DNA of 64,000 nucleotides from Devosia epidermidihirudinis (GCF_000971295.1 NZ_LANJ01000001.1:86062-150061), one strand, 5' to 3'. Shown: positions 7,643 to 16,873, counted from the first letter of the stretch. Program-made: numbers and translations. Notes: generated from the sequence alone by a model not told the origin.

Positions 7643-9732
7643 CACACGCGTGTGAAACGCAGAATCTGGCTCTGAAGGTTCTTGATGGTTGGGATCAGGC
7701 CAATTTCGGCCCAGGCACGCCCAGTCCGCACCACGTCCGAGCCTTCAACCGCGTAGAGCGCTTCAGGATCGAGTCCGGCAATGCGGATCGCCGGATTGGC
7801 ACCCAGTCGCGCGCTGTGAACGCGGAACACAAAGAGCACAGCTTCGGCTTTGTCGCGCGCGACATAAGCAAATGCGCTGACGGCATGGTGATGCGCCGAA
7901 CGCAGGCGATAGAGGTCGCCACCCGCCACCAGATGGCGGATTTCCTTGAAGCGCGCCAGATGGCCAGCAGCCACCGAACACTCCTCATCGCTCCAATCGA
8001 GCAGATTGCCACCGACACCGAGGGCACCGGCCATGCTGACATGGAAACGGAAATCGAGCGGATATTCGTGGCGCTCTTCGTCAGTCGCCCAGCCGGCCAT
8101 GGTGTTGGCCGGGAACAGCTGGCTGTAGCCTTCCTGGATCAGCAGGCGCGCCGCCGGAACGGTATTGTCGCTGGTCCAGCTCTGTTCGGTCAGCGCCATC
8201 ATGCCGAGATCGACACGGCCGCCACCGCTACAGCAGTTTTCCCAGATCACGTTCGGATGGCGCGCACGCAGCTCGCCCCAGACGCGATAGAGCCCCTCGA
8301 CATAACGCACCCAGATTTCACGCGCATCGCGCTCGTGGGTTGGCCAGCCAGCCTCGCTGGCCGATCGATTCATGTCCCATTTGATGAAGTCGATCGGGTT
8401 CTCGGTCAGCAGGCGATCGAAGATGTCGATCAGATAATCCTGCACATCGACGCGACCCATATTGAGGATCGACTGATTGCGCATCAGCGAGCGCTCGCGC
8501 CCCTCATAATGCAGCACCCAGTCGGGATGCGCGCGATAGAGATCGGAGTCCGGATTGACCATTTCTGGCTCGATCCAGAGACCGAACTGCATGCCACGTT
8601 CCTTCACCGCATCGATCAGCGGCGTCAGGCCCTTGGGGAACTTAACCTCGTCGGGCCACCAGTCGCCAAGGCCCGCCTTGTCGGTGTTGCGGCCATGGAA
8701 CCAGCCGTCATCCATGACAAAAAGCTCAACGCCCATCTTGGCGGCCTTGTCGGCCAGCGCCGTCTGGCCTTCCTGGTCCACGTCAAACAGCGTCGCGTAC
8801 CAGGAGTTATAGACAATCGGCGCCACAAAATTCGGCCGTGGCGACAGGTCCTGACGGATCAGATCGTGATAGGCGCGGCTCATCGCACCAAAGCCATTTG
8901 CCGAATAGCCATAGACCACGCGCGGCGCATCAAACGCCTCGCCAGACTGCAGGTCCCAGGCGAAATCATGATCGTTCAGACCGAGGTGAATGATACCGCG
9001 ATCATCGCGCGTGCGCTCAGCGATCAACCGCCAGTTGCCGCTCCACTGCAGCGTACCGAACCAGACTTCACCCGCCTCTTCGCTCGCTGCCAGCCCCGGC
9101 TCATTGCGATCGACGGCGAAGTACGGCACGCCACCATGCGAGGTGATGACGCGACGGCTATCGCGCTGAATGGTGCCAAAGCCCATCGGGTCGCGGTTCA
9201 TGCGGAACTCGTCGCCCCAGCGGCCGCTGAGGTGATTGATGGCAAATTCGCCACCAACAGGCAGGTTGAACGCACCGGTGAACACGCGGGTCAGTTTCAC
9301 CTCGCGCTCGCCATCGTTGATCACCGACAAGGCGCGGGTGAACAGGCCACGCTGGTCCAGCGTGCCATAAGTCAACACCACGCGCAGGTTCAGATCAGCA
9401 TCGCGCAGCGTAATCGCCAGCGTGTTGTCGCCGACCTCCGCCGACTCAAATCGCAGTACCAGGCCGCGCAGATGACCACCCGCAATGGTCGCGTCGAGCG
9501 TGCGCTCATCCGAGGCGCTGGCCTCGCCGGTCGTCACTTCCTGTGCCGTCAGCTGCAGCACATGGTCAGCGGAAAAATGTTTGGCTCGCTCGGCCGCAGG
9601 ATAGTCCGAGAGACGTGGAAGCTTGCGCCCCCAATAGGTGTGCACCAGCACGCCACCCGCCTCGACGCCCATCGCATAAGCAGCATCACCGCTTTCGAGT
9701 ACCCAATAATTGCCGCTTGCCTGAATGCCCAT
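7642..9732 (-). CDS. Alpha-galactosidase, GH36 family
   Basis: I chose the MGIQASGNYW start because GGAGG lies 5 nt before it, giving 696 residues; an upstream in-frame start would add 7. There is no signal peptide, so the enzyme is cytoplasmic and acts on imported melibiose/raffinose-type sugars. GH36 hallmarks are present: an N-terminal beta-supersandwich, WYATLFDVD, FVMDDGWF, GLWIEPEMV, the nucleophile region FIKWDMNR (D about 453), the CCSGGGRVDLG sugar-binding stretch, and WTSDN (D about 522, the expected acid/base). The gene is divergent from the mutarotase gene and upstream of the importer operon, matching the S. meliloti agaL-agp arrangement. Confidence 0.93.
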   Translation of the reverse strand: MGIQASGNYWVLESGDAAYAMGVEAGGVLVHTYWGRKLPRLSDYPAAERAKHFSADHVLQLTAQEVTTGEASASDERTLDATIAGGHLRGLVLRFESAEVGDNTLAITLRDADLNLRVVLTYGTLDQRGLFTRALSVINDGEREVKLTRVFTGAFNLPVGGEFAINHLSGRWGDEFRMNRDPMGFGTIQRDSRRVITSHGGVPYFAVDRNEPGLAASEEAGEVWFGTLQWSGNWRLIAERTRDDRGIIHLGLNDHDFAWDLQSGEAFDAPRVVYGYSANGFGAMSRAYHDLIRQDLSPRPNFVAPIVYNSWYATLFDVDQEGQTALADKAAKMGVELFVMDDGWFHGRNTDKAGLGDWWPDEVKFPKGLTPLIDAVKERGMQFGLWIEPEMVNPDSDLYRAHPDWVLHYEGRERSLMRNQSILNMGRVDVQDYLIDIFDRLLTENPIDFIKWDMNRSASEAGWPTHERDAREIWVRYVEGLYRVWGELRARHPNVIWENCCSGGGRVDLGMMALTEQSWTSDNTVPAARLLIQEGYSQLFPANTMAGWATDEERHEYPLDFRFHVSMAGALGVGGNLLDWSDEECSVAAGHLARFKEIRHLVAGGDLYRLRSAHHHAVSAFAYVARDKAEAVLFVFRVHSARLGANPAIRIAGLDPEALYAVEGSDVVRTGRAWAEIGLIPTIKNLQSQILRFTRV

Positions 9733-9783
9733 TCCATCCTCCATGGTGGCCAATTCGCACCGCCGCCAGTGGCTTGCGGTGTC

Positions 9784-9802
9784 AAAATATGTATGACAAT
9801 TA
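9784..9802. promoter_or_regulatory. Candidate operator shared with the importer promoter
   Basis: AAAATATGTATGACAATTA matches the left arm of the 7593-7642 repeat closely (AAAATATGTAGGATATAAT): the first ten bases are identical, and several later ones too. It lies in the 133-bp gap between the divergent alpha-galactosidase and mutarotase genes, where one bound protein could control both. The TGT-n3-ACA core is compatible with a GntR-type regulator, but the family cannot be decided here and no regulator gene is in the window. Confidence 0.5.
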
Positions 9803-9865
9803 GATTTCTATTATCGTATAGTCAACGGGCACTTTGCCACGCTGTGGAAGACGGGGAGTTCCGCG

Positions 9866-10756
9866 ATGGATGAGTTACTGGTGCTCGATGACGGCATCGC
9901 GCGCGTGGAAATCCACCCGAGCATGGGCGGCTCCGTGGGCCGTTACGACTACGTCTCGCATGGCGCGGTGATCCCAGTTTTCGATGTGTCGCCCAATGCC
10001 GGGCGCACCGACGCCTTTGCGTTGGGCTGCCAAGTCATGATACCTTTCGCCAACCGCATTTCTGGCGGCGGCTTCTGGCACGATGGGCAATTCCACCCCC
10101 TCGCGCCCAACAATCCCAGTGATCAATACCCCAATCACGGAAACGGCTTTCAGTCCGCCTGGGTCGTGGAAGAGCACACGCCAGGCAGCGCAACCCTCGC
10201 CCTCAAGTCCGAGGGGCCCGGCCCGTTCCGATACGACGCCCAGCTTACCTACACGCTCAGGGCTGGTGCACTGTCCATGCGCCTCATCGTCACCAACCGC
10301 GCCGATATCAGCCTGCCCTATGGCGTCGGTTTCCACCCCTGGTTCACTCGCACGCCGAGGGCCACCCTCACCTTCTCAGCCGATGGCTGCTGGACTGAGC
10401 ACAGAGACCACCTCCCCGACAGTTTCCTGCCACTCGACGGCCCGGCCGCTTTCGACTTCCGCCAGACAAGCGCCCTCCCCGAGAGATGGATCAACATGGC
10501 TTTCACGGGCTGGGACCAAGCAGCCCGCCTCGACTGGCCAGAGCACGCCCTTGGCGTCACGCTCACCGCCTGCACGCCCCTCTCCACGCTCATGGTCTAC
10601 TCCCCATCAAATGAGAGCAGCGCGGTCTGCATCGAGCCGGTGAGCCATAGCGTAGACGCCCACAATCGCACCGAGCCCGGCACCGCCCCACCGCAAGTGC
10701 TCGCGCCCGGGCAGACCTTGACTGCCTCTGCCACCATCACGCCCCAACCAATCTGA
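9866..10756 (+). CDS. Aldose 1-epimerase family protein (mutarotase)
   Basis: The 296-residue protein fits the aldose-1-epimerase fold: FANRISGGGFWHDGQF near the N-terminus (substrate Asn-Arg pair), then NHGNGFQSAW (catalytic His of the first motif), LPYGVGFHPWFTR (second His) and a C-terminal CIEPVSHSVD motif carrying the expected catalytic Glu. It would interconvert alpha- and beta-galactose released by the alpha-galactosidase. A GGGGAG ribosome site precedes the start. It is followed 11 nt later by an SDR gene, so the two form a short operon divergent from the alpha-galactosidase. Confidence 0.9.
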   Translation: MDELLVLDDGIARVEIHPSMGGSVGRYDYVSHGAVIPVFDVSPNAGRTDAFALGCQVMIPFANRISGGGFWHDGQFHPLAPNNPSDQYPNHGNGFQSAWVVEEHTPGSATLALKSEGPGPFRYDAQLTYTLRAGALSMRLIVTNRADISLPYGVGFHPWFTRTPRATLTFSADGCWTEHRDHLPDSFLPLDGPAAFDFRQTSALPERWINMAFTGWDQAARLDWPEHALGVTLTACTPLSTLMVYSPSNESSAVCIEPVSHSVDAHNRTEPGTAPPQVLAPGQTLTASATITPQPI

Positions 10757-10767
10757 GAGACAAGAAA

Positions 10768-11532
10768 ATGGACCTCGGGCTCAAAGGCAAAACCGTTGTG
10801 GTCACCGGCGCGTCCTCGGGGATCGGCCGCGCGACCGCCCTCACCTTCGCCGCAGAGGGCGCGCGCGTCGCGATCACCTATAGTGGATCGAAAGATCGTG
10901 CCGATGCCGTAGTCGAGACCATCGCTGCGGCAGGTGGCGAGGCCCTCGCTGTCCACCTTGATCTGGCTGACGCCAAAACTATCGACAGCGCGTTCGCAGA
11001 GGCCCGCACCCGCCTCGGCCCCATCGACGTGCTCATTGCCAACGCAGTCGCCCAGCCAGAGTGGCGCAGCTTTACGGACACCCCGCTTGATGAGTGGCTA
11101 AACGACGTCACCATCAACCTCGAGGGCACCATTCGCACCATAGCCGTCGCCCTGCCCGATCTTCGTGCCAATGCGGGCCGCCTGGTGATCATTTCCAGCG
11201 GTAGCGCAAGTGAAGGCCTGCCCAATGGCACCGCGTATCTAACGGCAAAGACTGCGCTGGAAGGCTTTGCCCGCTCTTTGGCATGGGAAGTCGGCAAGGA
11301 CGGCCTGCTGGTCAACACCGTCGCGCCCGGTGTCACCCTCACACATCCCGCTGTCGGTGACGGCCAGCTGAAACGTGACGCCCTCGCGGCTAAGATTCCA
11401 AGCGGGAAGCTTTCGCAGCCGGAGGACGTCGCCGGACTGATCCTGTTCCTCGGCTCATTCGCCAACACTAATATGACCGGCGAAATCATGCGCGAAGGCT
11501 CATCGAACGGGCGTTCATCCCACATCGGCTAA
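10768..11532 (+). CDS. SDR-family NAD(P)-dependent oxidoreductase
   Basis: A classical SDR of 254 residues: TGASSGIG at about residues 14-21, an NAVAQ stretch in place of the more usual NNAG, ISSGSAS with the catalytic Ser, and Tyr-x-x-x-Lys in AYLTAKTALEG, followed by VNTVAPGVT. It is co-transcribed with the mutarotase gene. A sugar dehydrogenase acting on galactose would complete an oxidative route to galactonate, but this is inferred from the neighbourhood only. The end of the gene faces the RND operon across a shared terminator. Confidence 0.88.
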   Translation: MDLGLKGKTVVVTGASSGIGRATALTFAAEGARVAITYSGSKDRADAVVETIAAAGGEALAVHLDLADAKTIDSAFAEARTRLGPIDVLIANAVAQPEWRSFTDTPLDEWLNDVTINLEGTIRTIAVALPDLRANAGRLVIISSGSASEGLPNGTAYLTAKTALEGFARSLAWEVGKDGLLVNTVAPGVTLTHPAVGDGQLKRDALAAKIPSGKLSQPEDVAGLILFLGSFANTNMTGEIMREGSSNGRSSHIG

Positions 11533-11544
11533 GCCCAAAACAAA

Positions 11545-11571
11545 ACGGGCGCCAGATTGACTGGCGCCCGT
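11545..11571 (-). terminator. Hairpin terminator between convergent genes
   Basis: ACGGGCGCCAG and CTGGCGCCCGT form a perfect 11-bp stem with loop ATTGA. On the minus strand it is followed by a T-rich tail (GTTTTGTTTTGG), so it best serves the RND operon, but it also sits 12 nt after the SDR stop and may act in both directions. Confidence 0.75.
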
Positions 11572-11576
11572 GGGGA

Positions 11577-14500
11577 TTATTGCGCTGGAACCTTGTTTTC
11601 CAGTTCGTCTTCGTGGGCGTGTTCCACCGCGTCGGGGCTCTTGGGCATGAACCGGCGGGTGAAGGCACTGAACGTATCGAGGTAGGTCAGCAACACCGGC
11701 ACCACCAACAGGGTCAGTGCCGTCGAGCTGATCAGACCGCCGATCACCGCGTGGGCCATCGGAGCGTTCTGGCCGCTACCTTCATGCAGGCTGAGCGCCA
11801 GCGGCAGCATGCCGAAAATCATGGCCAGGGTGGTCATGATGATCGGGCGGAAACGGGTCACACCCGCTTCAACCAGAGCCTCGTAGAGGTTCATGCCGGC
11901 ACGTACGTGCTGGTTGGCATTGTCCACGAGCAGAATGGCGTTCTTCACCACCAGACCCATCAGCATGATGAAGCCGATTGCCGAGAACATATTCAGCGTG
12001 GAGCCACCAACCAACAGCCCCACCATCACGCCGATCAGGGCGAGCGGGAGCGAGCCCATGATGGCGATTGGCTGCAGGAAGCTGCCGAACTGGCTTGCCA
12101 GCACGAGGTAGATGAAGATGACGGCGAGCAGCAGAGCCGAACCGATGGCACCCATCGTGTCAGCAATCTGCTCGACTTCACCGCCAAACGAGGTGCGGTA
12201 GCCGATTGGCAGGTCGAGCTTGTCGACCGCCTGTTGTAGCTGGGCCGTCACCGAGCCAAGCTCGATGCCTTCGAGATAGGCCTCGACGGTCACGCCGCGC
12301 TGCAGATCCTTGCGGTTGATGGTTGCCGGACCCGTGCTCTGGATCACGTCAGCCACCTGCGACAGCGTCACCATGCCATTGGACCCGCTGGCGCCCGACT
12401 GGGCGATCGGCAGGTTGCCGATGGCGTCGATGTCATTGCGCAGCTCAGCTGGCAGACGCACCACGACCTTGTAGATCTGGCCATTTGGCGCAGTCCAGTC
12501 GGCCACTTCGTCGCCGGCGATCAATGGCCCAAGTGTTGCCGCGACCTGCCCAAGGGACACGCCGAGATTGTCGGCAAGGTCGCGATTGACCGTAATGCCA
12601 ACCACAGGCTGAGCCTCGTCGAGGCTCGACTTGATGTCGATCAGGCCGTTGATCTGCTTGAGCTCGCCCACCAGCTGGTCCGCGAGGGTATCCAGCACGG
12701 TGAAGCTATCGCCATAGATGGTGATCGAAACAGGCGCGCTGGAACCACCGATACCCGATGCAGACGACACCACGAACTTGGCGCCGGGGACGGCAACCAG
12801 AGCCTGGCGGATCTGCGGCATCAGTTGAACTGGCGTGATGTCACGATGTTCCTTGTCCACCAGCGTCACCGTCATCGAGCCCGTATTGGCACCGGCTGAG
12901 GAGATGCTGCCGCCAACTGTCGAGTAGGTGGTTTCAACCACTGGCAGCTTGCGGATGATGGCTTCGGCCTGACGGAGCTTCGCGCCGGTATATTCCTTGC
13001 TCGAACCAGCTGGGGTTTCCACCGAAACGGTGAAGTTGCCATTGTCGGTGGATGGAATGAATTCCACACCAACACGCGGGAACAGCATGATTGCGCCGAC
13101 AAAGGACATGACCGCGATCAGCAGCACCGACTTGCGATACTTCAGGCCCCAGCGGATCAGATGGCGATAGCCTTCACTGATCCACTCAAACAGGCGGTCA
13201 AACTGCGCCACGAGCCGCCCGATTGGGCCGCGCTTGGCGTTTGGATGCGATGCCGGATCGTACCACACGCTCGACATCATCGGATCGAGAGTGAAGGCAA
13301 CGAACAACGAGATCAGCACTGCCACCGAAACGGTCACGCCGAACTGCAGGAAGAACCGCCCCATAATGCCGTCCATGAAGGCAACGGGGAGGAACACGGC
13401 TACGATGGAAAGCGTCGTCGCCATCACGGCGAGGCCGATTTCATTAGTGCCGTCAAACGCCGCCTGCCGGTGGGACTTGCCCATATGCAGGTGTCGCGTG
13501 ATGTTTTCACGCACCACGATGGCGTCGTCGATCAGGATACCCACCGCCAGCGACAGTGCCAGCAGCGTCATCATGTTGAGGGTAAATCCAAGCACGCTCA
13601 GCGCCACCATCGTACCGATGATGGAGATGGGCAGGGTCAGACCGGTAATGATGGTCGAGCGCCAGGAGTTGAGGAACAGGAAGACGATGATCACCGCCAG
13701 GGCGGCGCCTTCGATCAGCATGTTCTGCACGGCGTGGAACGAGTCCTCCACCGGCTTGGCATTGTCCACCACGACCTCGATTTTGACGGTGCCTTCCGGG
13801 AGTTCCTTGGTCAGCAGGTCGTTGATGGTCTTGCGGATGGATTCAGCGACGCCAACGGTATTGGCGCCCTGCGTCTTGAGGATATCGACGGCCAGCGCGC
13901 GCTCGCCATTGAGAATGGCAAGGCTGGACGCTTCGCCGGTACCGTCTTCGATCGTCGCCACGTCGCGCAGGGTGACCGGCTGGCCGCCCTGATTGCCGAC
14001 GATGACGTCATAGAAGGCCTGTTCGTCGACGAGACGACCCAGAACCTGGATGGACTGAACGATGCTGCCCTGGGTGATCGAACCGGCGGCGAGATCCTTG
14101 TTGGCAGCCTGCAGCGCCGAGATGACGGCATTGGGGCTGATGTTGAAGGCGGTCAGGCGGTCAGGGTCGATCAGAATGTTGAGCTGGCGCGGCACGCCAC
14201 CAACGACGGAGGCGCTACCAACACCGGTGATGTTGGAGAGGCGCTTGACGATGATGTCCTGCGTCAGTGCAGTCAGATCGCGATCCGACAGCGTATCGGA
14301 GCTCACAGCGAGCGAGAGGATCGGCAAGGCGCTCGGGTCAAACCGCAGCACCTGCGGATCGTTGGCGCCGCTTGGCAAGCGAGCCTTGACCGGGTCGATC
14401 TTGTCGCGAACGTCCTGCGCCTTTTCCTGCGAATTGGCTTCCAGGTCGAAGATCATGATGATCAGCGCCTGGCCGGCCTGGGCGGTGGACTGGATGGTGT

Positions 14501-14732
14501 CGAGGCCGGCGATGGTGTTGACGGCATCTTCGATGGGTTTGACGATGTCGGCCTCAACGGCCTCGGGCGATGCGCCCGGATAGCTGACGACCACCGCCAC
14601 GACGGGGAAGTCGACGGCCGGCATCTGCTCAATCGGCAGACGCTGATAGGAGTAAACGCCAAACACCATGATCGCCACCATGATCATGGTGGCGAAAACC
14701 GGGTGATTGACGCTGATACGGGTTAGAAACAT
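11577..14732 (-). CDS. RND efflux transporter permease subunit (AcrB/MexB-like)
   Basis: At 1051 residues this has the normal length for an HAE1-type inner-membrane drug pump. It starts with a first membrane helix (ISVNHPVFATMIMVAIMVF), then the porter-domain PGASPEAVE motif, and has the proton-relay Asp pair in TM4 (GILIDDAIVVREN). A second repeat shows the porter and membrane halves (LLVDNANQH in the later half). It exchanges protons for substrates and works as a trimer with the adaptor encoded 3 nt upstream; no outer-membrane TolC-like gene is in the window. GAGGG lies 8 nt before the start. The substrate cannot be told from sequence. Confidence 0.94.
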   Translation of the reverse strand: MFLTRISVNHPVFATMIMVAIMVFGVYSYQRLPIEQMPAVDFPVVAVVVSYPGASPEAVEADIVKPIEDAVNTIAGLDTIQSTAQAGQALIIMIFDLEANSQEKAQDVRDKIDPVKARLPSGANDPQVLRFDPSALPILSLAVSSDTLSDRDLTALTQDIIVKRLSNITGVGSASVVGGVPRQLNILIDPDRLTAFNISPNAVISALQAANKDLAAGSITQGSIVQSIQVLGRLVDEQAFYDVIVGNQGGQPVTLRDVATIEDGTGEASSLAILNGERALAVDILKTQGANTVGVAESIRKTINDLLTKELPEGTVKIEVVVDNAKPVEDSFHAVQNMLIEGAALAVIIVFLFLNSWRSTIITGLTLPISIIGTMVALSVLGFTLNMMTLLALSLAVGILIDDAIVVRENITRHLHMGKSHRQAAFDGTNEIGLAVMATTLSIVAVFLPVAFMDGIMGRFFLQFGVTVSVAVLISLFVAFTLDPMMSSVWYDPASHPNAKRGPIGRLVAQFDRLFEWISEGYRHLIRWGLKYRKSVLLIAVMSFVGAIMLFPRVGVEFIPSTDNGNFTVSVETPAGSSKEYTGAKLRQAEAIIRKLPVVETTYSTVGGSISSAGANTGSMTVTLVDKEHRDITPVQLMPQIRQALVAVPGAKFVVSSASGIGGSSAPVSITIYGDSFTVLDTLADQLVGELKQINGLIDIKSSLDEAQPVVGITVNRDLADNLGVSLGQVAATLGPLIAGDEVADWTAPNGQIYKVVVRLPAELRNDIDAIGNLPIAQSGASGSNGMVTLSQVADVIQSTGPATINRKDLQRGVTVEAYLEGIELGSVTAQLQQAVDKLDLPIGYRTSFGGEVEQIADTMGAIGSALLLAVIFIYLVLASQFGSFLQPIAIMGSLPLALIGVMVGLLVGGSTLNMFSAIGFIMLMGLVVKNAILLVDNANQHVRAGMNLYEALVEAGVTRFRPIIMTTLAMIFGMLPLALSLHEGSGQNAPMAHAVIGGLISSTALTLLVVPVLLTYLDTFSAFTRRFMPKSPDAVEHAHEDELENKVPAQ

Positions 14733-14735
14733 CGA

Positions 14736-15932
14736 TCAGCCCTCAACGATTTCGTAGGCTTGACCAACGGACAGCTCGGTGAGCGGGGCGGTGACAACAC
14801 TGTCGCCAATGGTGAGGCCGGTGACTTCGACCAGACGGCCGCGATCCCAGGCATCGCCAACTTCCACGGCCTGACGGATCAGAGTGCCGTTCGAGAGCTT
14901 GAGCACATAGTTGCCATCAGCATCTTCACGGATCGCGGCCAGGGGCACGGCAATCGCGTCAGCCTGTTCGGCAACGGTGATTTCACCCGTAGCGAACATA
15001 CCGCCACGCAGACGACCCTGCCCGTTTTCGAGAGCAATATAGATCGGCACGGTGCGAGTACCCGAAAGGGCAACAGGGTTCACGCGGGTGACGCTGCCGG
15101 TGAAGGTCTGATTATCGAGGCCATTGACCGTCACAGCCACGGACTGACCAGGGGTGACAAGCGCGCTGGAGTTGACCGAAGCCGAAGCCTGGAACTCCAT
15201 CTCGAAGAGATTGACGATGGTGAACAGTGGCGTACCGGCATTGATGGTCTGGCCGGGTTCAACGGAGCGCTCGGACACAGTACCATCGAGGGGCGACACC
15301 ACAGTGGCGTTGCTCAGCGCCAGTTCGGCGGCCTGAACGCCGCTTTCAAGCGCCGCCAGATTGGCTTCGAGTGCGGCCGTGGACGAACGGGCCTGTTCAA
15401 GCGTTGAGGGGCTTGCAAGACCCTGGCGAGCCAGTTCCTGCGTGCGCTCAAGTGCCTGCTGCGCGGACAGGAGCTGGGCGCGAGTGCCGTCAGCGGTTGC
15501 GCGCTGCTGGTTCACCTGGAATTCGAGATTGGCACGATCGATTTCGGCCAGCACGGAGCCTGCCGCAACGGTATCGCCGGGACGAACGGCGACGCTGAGC
15601 ACACGACCAGATGCCTGCGAAGCAACAGCCGACTGACGCGCAGGAACGAGCGTACCCGTAACCTTTGCGGTTTGACGCAAGGTCGCTGGCGCGATTTCCG
15701 AGATTTCGGTCTTGAGCAGCTGGCGGACGACTTCCGTGTTCGCCGCTTCCTCAGTGGGTTCTTCCGCTGGGGGACGGGTCAGCACGAAGGCTGCAATGCC
15801 GAAGACGACAACGCCCAGCACCACCCATGGCATGATCCTGCGGCGAGGCTTCAACCCCTCCGCAACGCGGCGTGCGTTGTCCTTCTCGCGCTTGCTTTGC
15901 GCCCAATCCGGTTTTTCGTGTGCTTCGGTCAT
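14736..15932 (-). CDS. RND efflux periplasmic adaptor subunit (membrane fusion protein)
   Basis: I use the MTEAHEKPDWA start, whose ATG overlaps the regulator's stop (ATGA); this gives 398 residues. A cytoplasmic N-terminus is followed by one membrane anchor (IMPWVVLGVVVFGIAAFVL), then the adaptor pattern: a lipoyl half (VLSVAVRPGDTVAAGSVLAEID), a coiled-coil hairpin rich in Ala, Gln and Glu (about residues 135-210), the second lipoyl half (VVSPLDGTVSE), and beta-barrel and proximal domains. It bridges the RND pump to an outer-membrane channel. The gene lies between its regulator and the pump in one operon. Confidence 0.93.
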   Translation of the reverse strand: MTEAHEKPDWAQSKREKDNARRVAEGLKPRRRIMPWVVLGVVVFGIAAFVLTRPPAEEPTEEAANTEVVRQLLKTEISEIAPATLRQTAKVTGTLVPARQSAVASQASGRVLSVAVRPGDTVAAGSVLAEIDRANLEFQVNQQRATADGTRAQLLSAQQALERTQELARQGLASPSTLEQARSSTAALEANLAALESGVQAAELALSNATVVSPLDGTVSERSVEPGQTINAGTPLFTIVNLFEMEFQASASVNSSALVTPGQSVAVTVNGLDNQTFTGSVTRVNPVALSGTRTVPIYIALENGQGRLRGGMFATGEITVAEQADAIAVPLAAIREDADGNYVLKLSNGTLIRQAVEVGDAWDRGRLVEVTGLTIGDSVVTAPLTELSVGQAYEIVEG

Positions 15933-16396
15933 TCTACGTCCTTGTGGGGCGCCTTGTCTTCGCGCAGGGCTACAGCCCAATTCTGAAGTATCTCGGCAGA
16001 TTTCTCATAAAAATTAGATAGGTCACCAATGCGTTGGAGTGCCTCCGGGGCGACTCCCTCCATCGGCACAATGCACTCGGCGATTACGCGAGCATGACGG
16101 TGAAACTGCTCAGCCATCTGCTCCAACATGGTAAAGTACGGAGATTCAGATAATTCGTAGTAATCCTGCCGGTCTCCCGCATGGCTAGTCAGCCGCAAAA
16201 TACTACGCTTGGCAAGTTCACGGGCATTGGTGCTGACGCTGGCGCGGCTCACCTGTAGCCGTTCACTGATCTCGTGCAGGCTCATCTCGCGCCCTTCGAC
16301 CAGCAACAGGCCAAAAATGCGCCCGGCAATGCGTGCGCCGCCCCCCTCTTGGGAGAGCAAGCCCATCTGTTCGATAAAACGCTCGATAGCCGTCAT
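15929..16396 (-). CDS. GbsR/MarR-family transcriptional regulator
   Basis: This 155-residue protein shows a winged-helix fold of the GbsR type: RIAGRIFGLLLVEGREMSLHEI, then SERLQVSRASVSTNARELAKRS as the helix-turn-helix, and a wing with TSHAGDRQDYYEL. The C-terminal helices resemble the dimerisation part of this family. It is the first gene of the RND operon and overlaps the adaptor gene by 4 nt, so it probably controls pump expression, most likely as a repressor that also acts on its own promoter. Confidence 0.85.
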   Translation of the reverse strand: MTAIERFIEQMGLLSQEGGGARIAGRIFGLLLVEGREMSLHEISERLQVSRASVSTNARELAKRSILRLTSHAGDRQDYYELSESPYFTMLEQMAEQFHRHARVIAECIVPMEGVAPEALQRIGDLSNFYEKSAEILQNWAVALREDKAPHKDVE

Positions 16397-16419
16397 CCGA
16401 CATCAGCCCTATTCAGATC

Positions 16420-16447
16420 GATCAGTCCATACTGAACGCTCATTATA
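16420..16447 (-). promoter_or_regulatory. Candidate promoter -10 and operator of the gbsR-type/RND operon
   Basis: On the minus strand a TATAAT hexamer (16442-16447) lies about 45 nt before the regulator start. Immediately downstream is an interrupted palindrome, arms GATCAGT (16420-16426) and ACTGAAC (16431-16437), 6 of 7 pairs matching around a CCAT centre. A repressor bound there would cover the transcription start. No convincing -35 box is seen. The remaining sequence up to 16873 shows no supported gene, RNA or repeat. Confidence 0.45.
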
Positions 16448-16873
16448 AAGTAAACCAGACGCGACGCCGGGTACGTCTGCGCCTGACGCAAGGCTCGGTA
16501 TTGGGCCAAGCTCGTCCGACCATCAGCCAAGACCGCATTGAAACACTCGCAAATAAATGGCCAGACAAACCGCAAATCCCCGCCTACGCAGAGACTAGGG
16601 TTTGCCACCACCGCCCCCACCAAAAAGCACCAACGAACTTACTGCCAAGACGATGATAATGTGAACATTTTCGCTGCAGGCCCACGCTTTGGCCATGATT
16701 GCGGATTATGGTCTCATTTGCTTCGCGCAATAATGCCCATCAGGCTCATTGCACTGCGAGACTTGCAAACAAATATCAGCAGGCCGAAGCTCCCTCCCTA
16801 AAGACCGCTCTGCGCCGCCGATATGACGAGCAGCCAGCGCTGTTCCTCACCTCAAGTCCAGAAAAGCGGCTCC

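Noticed and set aside
5674..9873. Two very long open frames on the plus strand (635 and 685 codons) opposite the SBP and alpha-galactosidase genes
   Set aside because: They are His/Arg-rich mirror frames of clear genes with strong family motifs, have no ribosome sites and no recognisable domains. Such open antisense frames are expected at this GC content.
13161..14726. A 521-codon plus-strand frame opposite the RND pump gene
   Set aside because: It is an antisense shadow of a conserved pump sequence, rich in Asp/His/Arg and lacking any domain.
16448..16873. Short frames in the gap before the Na/Pi symporter
   Set aside because: None has a ribosome site, a coding-like composition or a recognisable motif, so I left the stretch without a gene.
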